DNA from: Deltaproteobacteria bacterium
Lineage (GTDB): Bacteria > Desulfobacterota > Desulfovibrionia > Desulfovibrionales > Desulfomicrobiaceae
DNA: 51,349 nucleotides
Assembly (NCBI GenBank): GCA_009930495.1
Contig: RZYB01000003.1
Coordinates: forward strand, 1-51,349
Reading direction: 5' to 3'
Shown here: positions 8,968 to 16,540 of the stretch, piece after piece
Numbering within the stretch: position 1 is the first letter of the stretch
Layout: each line of letters starts with the position of its first letter
Translations under genes and position numbers: made by a program
Notes under the pieces: generated by a model
Told to the model about the DNA's origin: nothing
Seen by the model: the letters and a program-made list of their open reading frames with translations, nothing else
Databases searched by the model: none

Positions 8968-9225
8968 ATGACCGGAAAATCCATCACGCTATACGCCCTG
9001 AGCACGTGTATTCATTGCAAAAAGACCAAGGAATACCTCGACGATTGCGGCGCCAAGTACGACTGTGTTTTCGTGGACAAGCTCGAAGGCGAGGAGCGCA
9101 AGCAAATCATCGAGGCCATCAAGAAGATCAACCCCAAACTGTCCTTCCCGACCCTGCTCGTTAATGAGGAAACCATCGTCGGTTTCAAGCAGGACCAGAT
9201 CAAGGACGCCCTGGAGAGATCATGA
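8968..9225 (+). CDS. Glutaredoxin-like (NrdH-type) redox protein
   Basis: An 85-residue thioredoxin-fold protein. It opens with a beta strand (SITLYAL), then the redox-active pair in STCIHCKKTKEYL (CIHC at about residues 14-17), and has the cis-proline turn in LSFPTLLV. A strong ribosome site (AAGGAGG) precedes the ATG at 8968. Its last four bases overlap the start of the FTR catalytic subunit gene (ATGA), so the two are translationally coupled. This suggests the FTR-like enzyme reduces this protein, or works with it, in place of a classical thioredoxin partner (inference). The cytoplasmic location is inferred from the lack of a signal peptide. Confidence 0.88.
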   Translation: MTGKSITLYALSTCIHCKKTKEYLDDCGAKYDCVFVDKLEGEERKQIIEAIKKINPKLSFPTLLVNEETIVGFKQDQIKDALERS

Positions 9226-9572
9226 CCCCGGAAGAATTATACGGCAAACTACGTCCCCTGCAGGAAGCCAAGGGCTACTATTTCAACAAGGACAAACAAT
9301 TTGTCCTGGATCTGCTGGAAAGTCTGCTCATCAACCGCGATCGCTACGGCTACATGGCCTGTCCCTGTCGGCTGGCCTCGGGCAAGCGCGATCTGGATCA
9401 GGACATCTTTTGCCCATGCACCTACCGCGAGGCGGACGTGCGAGAATTCGGCGCCTGCTATTGCGGCCTGTACGTTTCCAAGGAATGGAACGACGACACA
9501 ATTCCGCACGATGTGGTGCCCGAGCGCCGCGATCCGGAAAAACTTCTGGCCGGTCTTCTTTTCGAAGAATGA
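9222..9572 (+). CDS. Ferredoxin:thioredoxin reductase catalytic (beta) subunit-like protein
   Basis: A 116-residue protein matching the FTR catalytic chain. It has the three Cys clusters that hold the [4Fe-4S] cluster and adjacent active-site disulfide: CPCRLASG, CPCTYRE and CYCGLYV. In the plant enzyme the spacing is CPC-X16-CPC-X8-CHC; here it is CPC-X14-CPC-X12-CYC, so the His next to the active-site Cys is replaced by Tyr. No variable (alpha) subunit gene is present nearby. The enzyme probably takes electrons from ferredoxin and reduces the disulfide of the overlapping glutaredoxin-like protein. Family assignment is firm; the partner is inferred. Confidence 0.88.
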   Translation: MTPEELYGKLRPLQEAKGYYFNKDKQFVLDLLESLLINRDRYGYMACPCRLASGKRDLDQDIFCPCTYREADVREFGACYCGLYVSKEWNDDTIPHDVVPERRDPEKLLAGLLFEE

Positions 9573-9620
9573 TTGACAAGGGCCGACGCGCTTTTCTATG
9601 CGCGAGCCCCGGAGCATGCC

Positions 9621-9842
9621 ATGCGAGAACAGGTGGAAAAAGCCCTGGAATCGGTGCGTCCCATCCTACGCGCCGATGGCGGTGATGTGGAACTGGTGGA
9701 CATTTTAAAAAACGGCATCGTGCAAGTCCGACTGACCGGCGCCTGCCACGGCTGCCCCATGTCCCAGATGACGCTCAAAAGCAGCATCGAACGCGCCGTC
9801 AAACGGATGGTCCCCGGCGTCAAGGCCGTGGAGGCCGTGTAA
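9621..9842 (+). CDS. NifU-like C-terminal domain protein (Nfu-type Fe-S carrier)
   Basis: A 73-residue protein that consists only of the NifU C-terminal domain. The opening VEKALESVRPILRADGGDVE and the cluster-binding CHGC in TGACHGCPMS are diagnostic. Such proteins carry or transfer a [4Fe-4S] cluster between subunits of a dimer. The ATG at 9621 with GGAG at 9611-9614 gives the normal domain boundary. An in-frame TTG at 9573, directly after the previous stop, would add 16 residues without family similarity. Its position behind the FTR gene suggests it helps mature that Fe-S enzyme (inference). Confidence 0.88.
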   Translation: MREQVEKALESVRPILRADGGDVELVDILKNGIVQVRLTGACHGCPMSQMTLKSSIERAVKRMVPGVKAVEAV

Positions 9843-9858
9843 CCTTATCCCGATTTTC

Positions 9859-9886
9859 AGAGCGGCCCGGCCGCTCTCTTCTTTTT
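9859..9886 (+). terminator. Rho-independent terminator after the NifU-like gene
   Basis: AGAGCGGCC and GGCCGCTCT (9859-9877) form a GC-rich hairpin followed by a pyrimidine run ending in TTTTT (9882-9886). It ends the redox operon just before gltX, whose ribosome site lies immediately downstream. Confidence 0.75.
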
Positions 9887-9895
9887 GGAGCAGCA

Positions 9896-11290
9896 ATGAC
9901 CACAATCGTGACCCGTTTTCCTCCAAGCCCGACGGGCTATCTGCACATCGGCGGAGCCCGCACCGCGCTCTTCAACTACCTCTACGCCCGCCAAAACGGC
10001 GGCAAGTTCATCCTGCGCATCGAGGACACGGATCAGGCCCGCTCGACCCAGGACATGACCGACGCCATCATCGACGCCATGCACTGGCTGGGTCTGGATT
10101 TCGACGAAGGCCCGTACTTCCAAAGCGAACGCAACGACCTGTACAACAGTTATGTGGACAAGCTTCTGGAAACGGGCAAGGCCTATTACTGTTCCTGCAC
10201 ACCCGAAGAAGTGGAGGCCATGCGCGAAGCAGCCCGCACGGCCGGCCTCAAGCCCAAATACAACGGCAAGTGCCGCGAGATGGGCCTGGGCCCCGGACCG
10301 GGCCGGGTGGTCCGCTTCAAAACCCCGCTGACCGGAAAAGTGGTCTTTGACGACCTCATCAAGGGCCCCATCGCCTGGGACGTGCAGGAAATGGACGACT
10401 TCGTCATCCGCCGCGCCGACGGCTCGCCCATCTATCAGATGGCCGTGGTCGTGGACGACGCGGTCATGGGCGTGACCCACGTCATCCGGGGCGACGACCA
10501 CCAGAACAACACGCCCAAGCAAATCCTCATTTATGAGGCCCTGGGCTTTCCCCTGCCCAAATTCGGCCACGTGCCCATGATCCTGGGACCGGACAAAAAG
10601 AAAATGAGCAAGCGCCACGGCGCGACTTCGGTCATGATGTACAAGGACATGGGCTACCTGCCCGAGGCCATGCTCAGCTATCTGGTCCGCCTGGGATGGT
10701 CCCACGGCGACGACGAACTTTTCACCATGGCCGAACTCCTGGAAAAATTCTCCTTGTCCGGCCTGGGCAAATCCGCCTCGGTCTTTGACATGGACAAGCT
10801 CAACTGGACCAACAGTCATTTCATCAAAACCGGCGACGTGCCTCGCTTGGCCGCGCTGCTGGAAGAGCTCATCCGATCCGGAACGAATTTCGAGCCGGCG
10901 CGGGACTATCTGGAAGCCATCGTACCCCTGTATCAGCCCCGCGCCAAAACCTTGAAGGAAATGGCCGAGCAGGCCGCTTTTTTCCTGCACGACGCGGCCA
11001 GCCTGCCCTATGACCAGACAGCCGTGGCCAAATTCCTGACGCCCGAAATCAAAGAGCACCTCCGCGTCCTGACAGAACGCATGGCGTCCCTGCCGTCCTT
11101 TGACCAGAAGAGCCTGGAGGACATGGCCGCCGCCTATCTGGAAGAAACCGGACTCAAGTTCAAGGCCCTGGCCCAGCCCATCCGCGTGGCCATCACCGGC
11201 TCGACCATGAGTCCCGGCCTGTTCGAAACCATGGACGTCCTGGGGCGCGAGCGCACCCTGGCCCGCTTCGCGAAAGCGCTGACCCTCTAG
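9896..11290 (+). CDS. gltX: Glutamyl-tRNA synthetase
   Basis: A 464-residue class I aminoacyl-tRNA synthetase that charges tRNA-Glu (possibly also tRNA-Gln if the organism uses the amidotransferase route). The HIGH-type motif is in PTGYLHIGGARTALFN, near the N-terminus, and the KMSKS-type motif in KKKMSKRHG near residue 240. The Cys-rich insertion YYCSCTPEE typical of bacterial GluRS is present. GGAG at 9887-9890 sets the start. Terminator-like hairpins flank the gene on both sides, so it is probably transcribed mainly on its own. Confidence 0.95.
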   Translation: MTTIVTRFPPSPTGYLHIGGARTALFNYLYARQNGGKFILRIEDTDQARSTQDMTDAIIDAMHWLGLDFDEGPYFQSERNDLYNSYVDKLLETGKAYYCSCTPEEVEAMREAARTAGLKPKYNGKCREMGLGPGPGRVVRFKTPLTGKVVFDDLIKGPIAWDVQEMDDFVIRRADGSPIYQMAVVVDDAVMGVTHVIRGDDHQNNTPKQILIYEALGFPLPKFGHVPMILGPDKKKMSKRHGATSVMMYKDMGYLPEAMLSYLVRLGWSHGDDELFTMAELLEKFSLSGLGKSASVFDMDKLNWTNSHFIKTGDVPRLAALLEELIRSGTNFEPARDYLEAIVPLYQPRAKTLKEMAEQAAFFLHDAASLPYDQTAVAKFLTPEIKEHLRVLTERMASLPSFDQKSLEDMAAAYLEETGLKFKALAQPIRVAITGSTMSPGLFETMDVLGRERTLARFAKALTL

Positions 11291-11295
11291 CATCC

Positions 11296-11318
11296 GGCCC
11301 GGCTCGACCGGGCCTTTT
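11296..11318 (+). terminator. Terminator hairpin after gltX
   Basis: GGCCCGG (11296-11302) and CCGGGCC (11308-11314) form a 7-bp GC stem with a 5-nt loop followed by TTTT. It lies directly against the ATG of the next gene and occupies the place where its ribosome site should be. Confidence 0.7.
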
Positions 11319-11319
11319 C

Positions 11320-12450
11320 ATGTACGCCTACCAAAAAGACCATATTTACACAGTCCAGGTTGCCGACGGCCTGGAAGAACTCCTCCAGACCGAACTGGAG
11401 GAACTCGGAGGCACGGACTGCGCCAGAGGCTTTCGCTTCGTGCGCTTCCACGCCGATCATGGCAGCCTGTACCGGGTCGTGCACCGTTCCCGACTGGCCA
11501 CCAGGGTCTTGGCGCCCCTGGCCCACTTCGCGTGCACCTCGGACCAGGCATTGTACGCAAGCGGCCGGGACATCCGTTGGAGCGATTTTCTGCGGCCCGA
11601 CCAAACCTTCGCCATTTTCGCCAATGTCTCGGCCAGCGCCATCGGCCATTCGCAATACGCGGCCCTGAAGCTCAAGGACGCCGTGGCCGACTGGTTCCGC
11701 GACCATGGCGGCCGCAGGCCAAACGTCGATCCCAGAAATCCGGACCTGTGGCTGCACCTGCACATCCACGAAAACAAGGCGACCATCAGCCTGGATGTTT
11801 CCGGCGGTTCGTTGCATCGACGCGGCTACCGGACCCAAAGCGTGGACGCGCCCATGCAGGAGACCGTGGCTGCGGCCATTGTCCGCATGAGCGGTTGGGA
11901 TGGCCAGTCGGCCTTGGTGGACCCCCTGTGCGGATCGGGCACCATCCTGTGCGAGGCCCTCATGGCCGGGGCGGATATTCCGGCCGCGTTTCTGCGCCAG
12001 CGTTTCGGTTTCGAACACCTCCCGGATTTCAGTGCCCAGCTGTGGGCCCGTGTCCGCCAGGAATGCGCACCAAAATCCGACATTCCACCCCTGCGTGGCG
12101 GCGACATCGACCCGCGCGCGGTGGAGGCAACCCGCGTCAACCTGGCCAACCTGCCGGGCGGCGACGAGGTGGTCATCGGACGCCGGGATTTTTTCGACAG
12201 AGACGATCTCGCGGGCACGACCATACTCTGCAACCCACCCTATGGGCTGCGCCTGGGCAAAAATGACGATATGGCGGCCTGGTTCAAACGCTTCGGGGAT
12301 CATCTCAAACGCCGTTGCGCAGGTTCCACGGCCTATGTCTATTTCGGTGACCGTACCTGGCTCAAATCCATCGGGCTGCGACCCGAATGGAAAAAACCAT
12401 TAAAAAACGGAGGGCTGGACGGTCGGCTGGCCAAATTTGGTCTGTATTGA
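11320..12450 (+). CDS. THUMP-domain class I SAM-dependent RNA methyltransferase (RlmL N-half-like)
   Basis: A 376-residue protein of the family that methylates guanine N2 in RNA. The N-terminal about 155 residues fit a ferredoxin-like plus THUMP RNA-binding module. The methyltransferase half has VDPLCGSGTILCEA (SAM-binding motif I), RGGDIDPRAVEATR and the catalytic NPPYGLRLG. It corresponds to the first half of E. coli RlmL (23S rRNA m2G2445) or to the YpsC-type stand-alone enzymes; the exact RNA target is inferred. The ATG is adjacent to the gltX terminator and has no visible ribosome site, yet the following residues (YAYQKDHIYTVQVADGLEEL) look native, so the start is retained. Confidence 0.85.
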   Translation: MYAYQKDHIYTVQVADGLEELLQTELEELGGTDCARGFRFVRFHADHGSLYRVVHRSRLATRVLAPLAHFACTSDQALYASGRDIRWSDFLRPDQTFAIFANVSASAIGHSQYAALKLKDAVADWFRDHGGRRPNVDPRNPDLWLHLHIHENKATISLDVSGGSLHRRGYRTQSVDAPMQETVAAAIVRMSGWDGQSALVDPLCGSGTILCEALMAGADIPAAFLRQRFGFEHLPDFSAQLWARVRQECAPKSDIPPLRGGDIDPRAVEATRVNLANLPGGDEVVIGRRDFFDRDDLAGTTILCNPPYGLRLGKNDDMAAWFKRFGDHLKRRCAGSTAYVYFGDRTWLKSIGLRPEWKKPLKNGGLDGRLAKFGLY

Positions 12451-12605
12451 TTCTTTCAAATCCTCTACGACCCGACTGAGTTCTCCATCCCTGTTGACAG
12501 AGCGCTTTCATTGATTCAGCGTAATGCCAAACCCGCCCATTTCCGCCACCGCCGGCGAGGCGGCGCGGGAATCGGATCAACGTCATATCCATCAAGGAGG
12601 CTTGT

Positions 12606-13202
12606 ATGATCTTCGTGCTCCCGGATCTTCCCTACGCCAAGGATGCCTTAAGCCCGTGTATCAGCGCCAAGACGTTCGATTTCCACCATGGCAAACACCA
12701 CCAGCTCTACATCGACAACACCAACAAGCTGATCGCGGGCACGGACCTTGACGGCAAAACCCTGCGGGACATCATCGCCGCCACGGCCGGCGATCCTGCC
12801 CGAACCGCCATTTTCAACAACGCGGCCCAAAGCTGGAATCACTCTTTTTATTGGCGATGCATGAAACCAGGGGGAGGCGGAGCCCCCACGGGAGCCATCG
12901 CGGAAGCCATTGCCCAGACTTTTGGCAGCCATGAAAATTTTTCCAAAGCCTTCAAGGAAGCGGGTATGACACAGTTTGGCAGCGGTTGGGCCTGGCTGGT
13001 GGAAAAAAACGGCAAGCTGGAAATCATGAAAACCGGAAACGCGGATACGCCCATGGCTCACGGGGCCAAGGCACTTCTCACAGTCGACGTTTGGGAGCAC
13101 GCCTATTATCTGGATTACCAAAACCGCAGGGCCGACTATCTCCAGGATTTCCTGGACCGGTTGGTTAACTGGGAATTCGTCAACCACACCCTAAAAAAAT
13201 AA
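12606..13202 (+). CDS. sodB: Superoxide dismutase, Fe/Mn family, Fe-type
   Basis: A 198-residue cytoplasmic SOD converting superoxide to peroxide and oxygen. Metal ligands are recognisable: His in DFHHGKHHQLYI, His in SWNHSFYW, and Asp and His in VDVWEHAYYLDY. The Gln-bearing AQSWNHSFYW and the GSGWAWLV stretch favour the iron form. A strong ribosome site (AAGGAGGC) precedes the ATG. A TTGACA lies at 12494-12499 in the 155-bp upstream gap, but no good -10 was found at normal spacing. The gene ends in a long hairpin shared with the convergent rpmB. It fits oxygen defence in an anaerobe. Confidence 0.95.
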   Translation: MIFVLPDLPYAKDALSPCISAKTFDFHHGKHHQLYIDNTNKLIAGTDLDGKTLRDIIAATAGDPARTAIFNNAAQSWNHSFYWRCMKPGGGGAPTGAIAEAIAQTFGSHENFSKAFKEAGMTQFGSGWAWLVEKNGKLEIMKTGNADTPMAHGAKALLTVDVWEHAYYLDYQNRRADYLQDFLDRLVNWEFVNHTLKK

Positions 13203-13211
13203 TCCGGCGGA

Positions 13212-13249
13212 CAACAAAAAAGGCGATTCTCGGATCGCCTTTTTTGTTG
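13212..13249. terminator. Bidirectional terminator between sodB and rpmB
   Basis: A near-perfect 16-bp stem with A6 on one side and T6 on the other surrounds GGCGAT/ATCGCC with a 6-nt loop. It gives a U-tract in both directions and serves both convergent genes. Confidence 0.9.
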
Positions 13250-13270
13250 AAAAAAATCAGAACGTGGAAA

Positions 13271-13471
13271 CTAGTTGGCAACCGGCTTGGTCACGGCGCC
13301 AGAACGGATGCACTGGGTGCAAACCTTGAGCCGCTTCACTTCGCCAGACTGGAGCTGAACGCGCACGGACTGCAGATTGGGCATGAAGCGCCGCTTGTTC
13401 TTGTTGTTGGCATGGCTGACATTGTTGCCAACCTGGGGCCCTTTTCCACAAATATCACATACCTTTGACAT
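13271..13471 (-). CDS. rpmB: 50S ribosomal protein L28
   Basis: A 66-residue large-subunit ribosomal protein. It begins [20 protein letters not shown] and keeps both Cys pairs (CDIC and CTQC), so it is the zinc-binding form of L28. [10 protein letters not shown] is also characteristic. The ribosome site AGGAGGA precedes the ATG. A strong promoter lies about 100 nt upstream, leaving a leader of roughly 98 nt that could carry regulatory structure. Confidence 0.95.
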   Translation of the reverse strand: MSKVCDICGKGPQVGNNVSHANNKNKRRFMPNLQSVRVQLQSGEVKRLKVCTQCIRSGAVTKPVAN

Positions 13472-13575
13472 AGTGTCCTCCTAAGTAGTGCTAAAATATC
13501 TCAGCTGTCATGGCCTGGCAGCTCCGAGACCTTCCTGCCGGCCATGAGCATGGTTTGCCGCCAGAGGAATTCGCG

Positions 13576-13604
13576 TTTATATAGCTCGCCCCAACTAATG
13601 GCAA
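13576..13604 (-). promoter_or_regulatory. Promoter for rpmB
   Basis: On the minus strand TTGCCA (13604-13599) and TATAAA (13581-13576) are separated by exactly 17 bp, close to the sigma-70 consensus. Transcription would start near 13569. The -35 is about 10 bp from the -35 of the divergent yceD promoter. Confidence 0.75.
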
Positions 13605-13614
13605 GCAAAAATCC

Positions 13615-13642
13615 TTGACAAGGGAAAATCGCCAACTATACA
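13615..13642 (+). promoter_or_regulatory. Promoter for yceD-rpmF-plsX-fab operon
   Basis: TTGACA at 13615-13620 and TATACA at 13637-13642 have a 16-bp spacer. The start of transcription would be near 13649, giving a leader of only about 14 nt before the GAGGTGG ribosome site of yceD. It may drive the whole downstream run. Confidence 0.75.
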
Positions 13643-13662
13643 CATTCGCTTTCGAGGTGGAC

Positions 13663-14190
13663 ATGGTAGAACACTGGATCACGTTAACAAACATCCCGAC
13701 GCTCGGTCGGGAATTTTCTTTTGATGACCAGGAAATGTGGCGCGCCCTGTGGCGGGAGTTCCGTTTTGAGGCGGAAATCCTCGTCCCGTTCGCGGCCGTC
13801 CTGACCATCGTCCCCCAGTCCAGCGGCTTCCTGATTCAGGGACGCTTGACCGGCTCTTTCGTCACGGCCTGCCACCGCTGTTCCGAAGACGCCCGCGTGG
13901 ATCTCGATCACGCTTTCGATCTGTTCGAAGCGCATGAGGACGTCGACAATATCGACGAGGGATCCCACTTGCGCGGCTCCGAGGGGAGCTGGGAACTGAA
14001 CGTCGCGGCCCTGCTCTGGGAGGAATTCCTCCTGGCCGTGCCGGAAAAAATTCTTTGCTCCGAAAATTGTTTGGGGCTATGCCCGCACTGCGGAAAAAAC
14101 AGGAACCTGGACCCGTGTACCTGCGACGCCACGGAGAACCAATCTCCCTTGGCGCAGGCATTGCGGAGCGTTCACATCAAAACCAACTAG
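13663..14190 (+). CDS. yceD: YceD family (DUF177) protein
   Basis: A 175-residue protein of the YceD/DUF177 family, which is almost always encoded beside rpmF and is thought to act in 23S rRNA or L32-related ribosome biogenesis. The family pattern is visible: a GSFVTACHRCSEDARV stretch with a Cys pair, an acidic middle, and a C-terminal CSENCLGLCPHCGKN metal-binding-like cluster. ATG 13663 has GAGGTGG just upstream; an in-frame ATG-like start at 13615 lies in the promoter -35 and is not used. rpmF follows after 26 bp. Confidence 0.88.
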   Translation: MVEHWITLTNIPTLGREFSFDDQEMWRALWREFRFEAEILVPFAAVLTIVPQSSGFLIQGRLTGSFVTACHRCSEDARVDLDHAFDLFEAHEDVDNIDEGSHLRGSEGSWELNVAALLWEEFLLAVPEKILCSENCLGLCPHCGKNRNLDPCTCDATENQSPLAQALRSVHIKTN

Positions 14191-14216
14191 AGTCCTTTTG
14201 CCATAGAGGTATCATC

Positions 14217-14396
14217 ATGCCATTGCCCAAGAAGAAAACATCCAAGTCCAGAAGAAACATGCGCCGGTCCCATGACCACGTCGCCATTCCCAACGTCGTT
14301 TACTGCGAATGCGGCGAAGCCACTCTGTCCCACTGCATCTGCCCCAGTTGCGGCAAATACAAGGGACGTCAGTACACCAAGGGCGCAGATGCCTAA
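14217..14396 (+). CDS. rpmF: 50S ribosomal protein L32
   Basis: A 59-residue ribosomal protein with a basic N-terminus (PLPKKKTSKSRRNMRRSHD) and the zinc ribbon YCECGEATLSHCICPSCG, then YKGRQY. The cysteine set is intact, so this is the C+ form. The start is preceded by AGAGGT. Its 3' end overlaps the start of plsX by 8 bp, which couples ribosome and phospholipid synthesis genes as seen in many bacteria. Confidence 0.95.
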   Translation: MPLPKKKTSKSRRNMRRSHDHVAIPNVVYCECGEATLSHCICPSCGKYKGRQYTKGADA

Positions 14397-15453
14397 AGAC
14401 ATCTGCCTCGCCGTGGACGCCATGGGGGGAGATTTCGGCCCGGAAGTCAACGTTCCGGGCTCTCTCGCAGCGGCCCGCGAGACCGGTGCCAAAATCATCC
14501 TGGTGGGCGACGAGCCATCTCTGCGGTCGGAGCTGAACAAGCATGTCCATCGGGACGTGGAGCTTGAAATCATCCACACGACCCAAATCGCGGGCATGGC
14601 CGAGAAACCTTCCGACATCCTGCGCCGCAAGAAGGACAGTTCGATCCAGGTTGCGTTCCGACTGGTGCGCGAAGGTCGCGCCCATGGCGTCGTGACCGCC
14701 GGAAATTCCGGGGCGGCCCTGGCCTGCGGTATGTTCATTTTGGGCCGCATCAATGGCGTGGACCGCCCTGCCCTGGCTTCCATCCTGCCGACGCTCAAAA
14801 AGCCCGTCGTGCTCATCGATGTCGGCGCCAACGCCGAGTGCAAGCCCTACAACCTAGTCCAGTTTGGCCTCATGGCCGAGGTCCTGGCCCGGCATGTCCT
14901 GGATATTCCCTGCCCCCGGGTAGGGATTTTGAGTATCGGCGAGGAAGAAGGCAAGGGCAACACCCTGACCAAGGAAGCCTACAAGCTGCTGAAAAGTTCG
15001 TCTCTCAATTTCGTTGGCAACGTCGAGGGTCGCGACGTTTTCGCCGGCGAAACCGACGTCATTGTTTGCGACGGGTTCGTTGGCAACGTGGCTCTCAAGC
15101 TCAGCGAAGGTTTGGGGTCCGCCCTGGCCACCATGCTCAAGACGGAACTCAAAAAATCCATCTGGTCCCGCCTGGGCACGCTCATCGCTCTACCCGCGTT
15201 CAAACGTTTCGGAAAAAAAATCGACTACGCCGAATACGGCGGCGCGCCCATCCTTGGCCTGAACGGTATCGCCATCGTCTGCCATGGGGCGTCCAATGCC
15301 CGCGCCATCACCACCGCCCTGGAACAGGCGGCCATCTTTGTTGAAAAAAAGGCCAACGAACAACTGATCGCCGGCCTGCACGCCAACACGGAATTGAGTC
15401 TTTTTTCGCGCACCGGGCAGTCGCCCACGCTCCGGCAGGAGGCTTCGGCCTAG
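14389..15453 (+). CDS. plsX: Phosphate acyltransferase PlsX
   Basis: A 354-residue peripheral membrane enzyme that converts acyl-ACP to acyl-phosphate for phosphatidic acid synthesis. The start region DICLAVDAMGGDFGPEVNV, the HGVVTAGNSGAALACGMF stretch and VIVCDGFVGNVALKLSEG are typical. The ATG at 14389 lies within the end of rpmF; a longer frame further upstream only shadows rpmF. The family length is about 330-350, so the assignment is complete. fabH follows after 41 bp. Confidence 0.95.
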   Translation: MPKDICLAVDAMGGDFGPEVNVPGSLAAARETGAKIILVGDEPSLRSELNKHVHRDVELEIIHTTQIAGMAEKPSDILRRKKDSSIQVAFRLVREGRAHGVVTAGNSGAALACGMFILGRINGVDRPALASILPTLKKPVVLIDVGANAECKPYNLVQFGLMAEVLARHVLDIPCPRVGILSIGEEEGKGNTLTKEAYKLLKSSSLNFVGNVEGRDVFAGETDVIVCDGFVGNVALKLSEGLGSALATMLKTELKKSIWSRLGTLIALPAFKRFGKKIDYAEYGGAPILGLNGIAIVCHGASNARAITTALEQAAIFVEKKANEQLIAGLHANTELSLFSRTGQSPTLRQEASA

Positions 15454-15494
15454 GGTCGAATCCCACCGCGCGTCATTTGCCCACGAGGAATCAC

Positions 15495-16484
15495 ATGTCT
15501 CTACAGTGTCACATCGCCGGCCTGGGTTTGTATTTGCCGCGGACCGTCGTCACCAACGCGGATCTCGAGCGCATGGTCGACACGACCGACGAATGGATCC
15601 GCACCAGATCCGGCATCCTTACCCGACATTTTTCCCAGGATGACGAGCCCTGTTCGATCCTGGCCTTCAAGGCCGCCGAAGCGGCCCTGGCCGACGCGGG
15701 CATGGTGCCCGGGGATCTGACCCATATTTTCGTGGGCACGTTTTCCGGGGACTACAATCTCCCCTCCACGGCCTGTCTGCTGCAAAATCATTTGGGCCTG
15801 CGCGGCATTCCTTCCTTTGATTTGGCCGCGGCCTGCTCCGGCTTTTTGTACGGACTGGAAACAGCACGGGCGTACGCCCAGCTCCACCCGGACTGCAAAA
15901 TTCTTGTCGTCGGCAGCGAAATGACCACGGCCCGCGTCAATTTTCAGGACCGCACCACCTGCGTGCTTTTTGGAGACGGCGCCGGCGCGGCCATTATCAC
16001 CGGGGCCGAACATCCGACTTCGGTCCAGGTGGTTGATTGCCTGCTCAAGGCGGATGGCTCCCTGGGCGACCTGCTCACGGTCCACGGCGGAGGATCGGTC
16101 TGCAAGCCCGTGCTGGGTCAGGCCATCGGCGAGGAATACTTCATCCAGATGAACGGTCGCGACGTGTTCAAACACGCGGTGCGGTTCATGTCCGACATCT
16201 CCTCGACCCTGCTGGAACGCAATGGCCTCGAAACATCCGCCATCGACCTGTTCATCCCCCACCAGGCCAACATCCGCATCATCGAGGCCATCGCCAAGAA
16301 ACTCGATGTCGGCATGGACAGGTTCTACGTCAACGTGGACAGAATCGGCAACACATCCGCGGCATCGGTACCCATTGCCCTGGCCGAGGCACGGGCCACG
16401 GGTCGCATCCAACCGGGGATGAAAGTGCTCCTGGCCGCCTTTGGAGGCGGCTTCACATGGGGCTCGGCCCTGTTGCAATTCTGA
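15495..16484 (+). CDS. fabH: Beta-ketoacyl-ACP synthase III
   Basis: A 329-residue enzyme that condenses acetyl-CoA with malonyl-ACP to start fatty acid synthesis. The catalytic triad is intact: Cys in DLAAACSGFLYG, His in FIPHQANIRI and Asn in RIGNTSAASVP. DTTDEWIRTRSGI near the N-terminus and GAGAA/GGGFTWGSALL at the end are also as expected. An ACGAGGAA ribosome site precedes ATG 15495. It sits between plsX and fabG in one operon. Confidence 0.95.
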   Translation: MSLQCHIAGLGLYLPRTVVTNADLERMVDTTDEWIRTRSGILTRHFSQDDEPCSILAFKAAEAALADAGMVPGDLTHIFVGTFSGDYNLPSTACLLQNHLGLRGIPSFDLAAACSGFLYGLETARAYAQLHPDCKILVVGSEMTTARVNFQDRTTCVLFGDGAGAAIITGAEHPTSVQVVDCLLKADGSLGDLLTVHGGGSVCKPVLGQAIGEEYFIQMNGRDVFKHAVRFMSDISSTLLERNGLETSAIDLFIPHQANIRIIEAIAKKLDVGMDRFYVNVDRIGNTSAASVPIALAEARATGRIQPGMKVLLAAFGGGFTWGSALLQF

Positions 16485-16540
16485 GGGTGATTGCGTAACC
16501 AAGCAGCTCCCATTTTCCAACCATGCATGGCGAGGTGATC

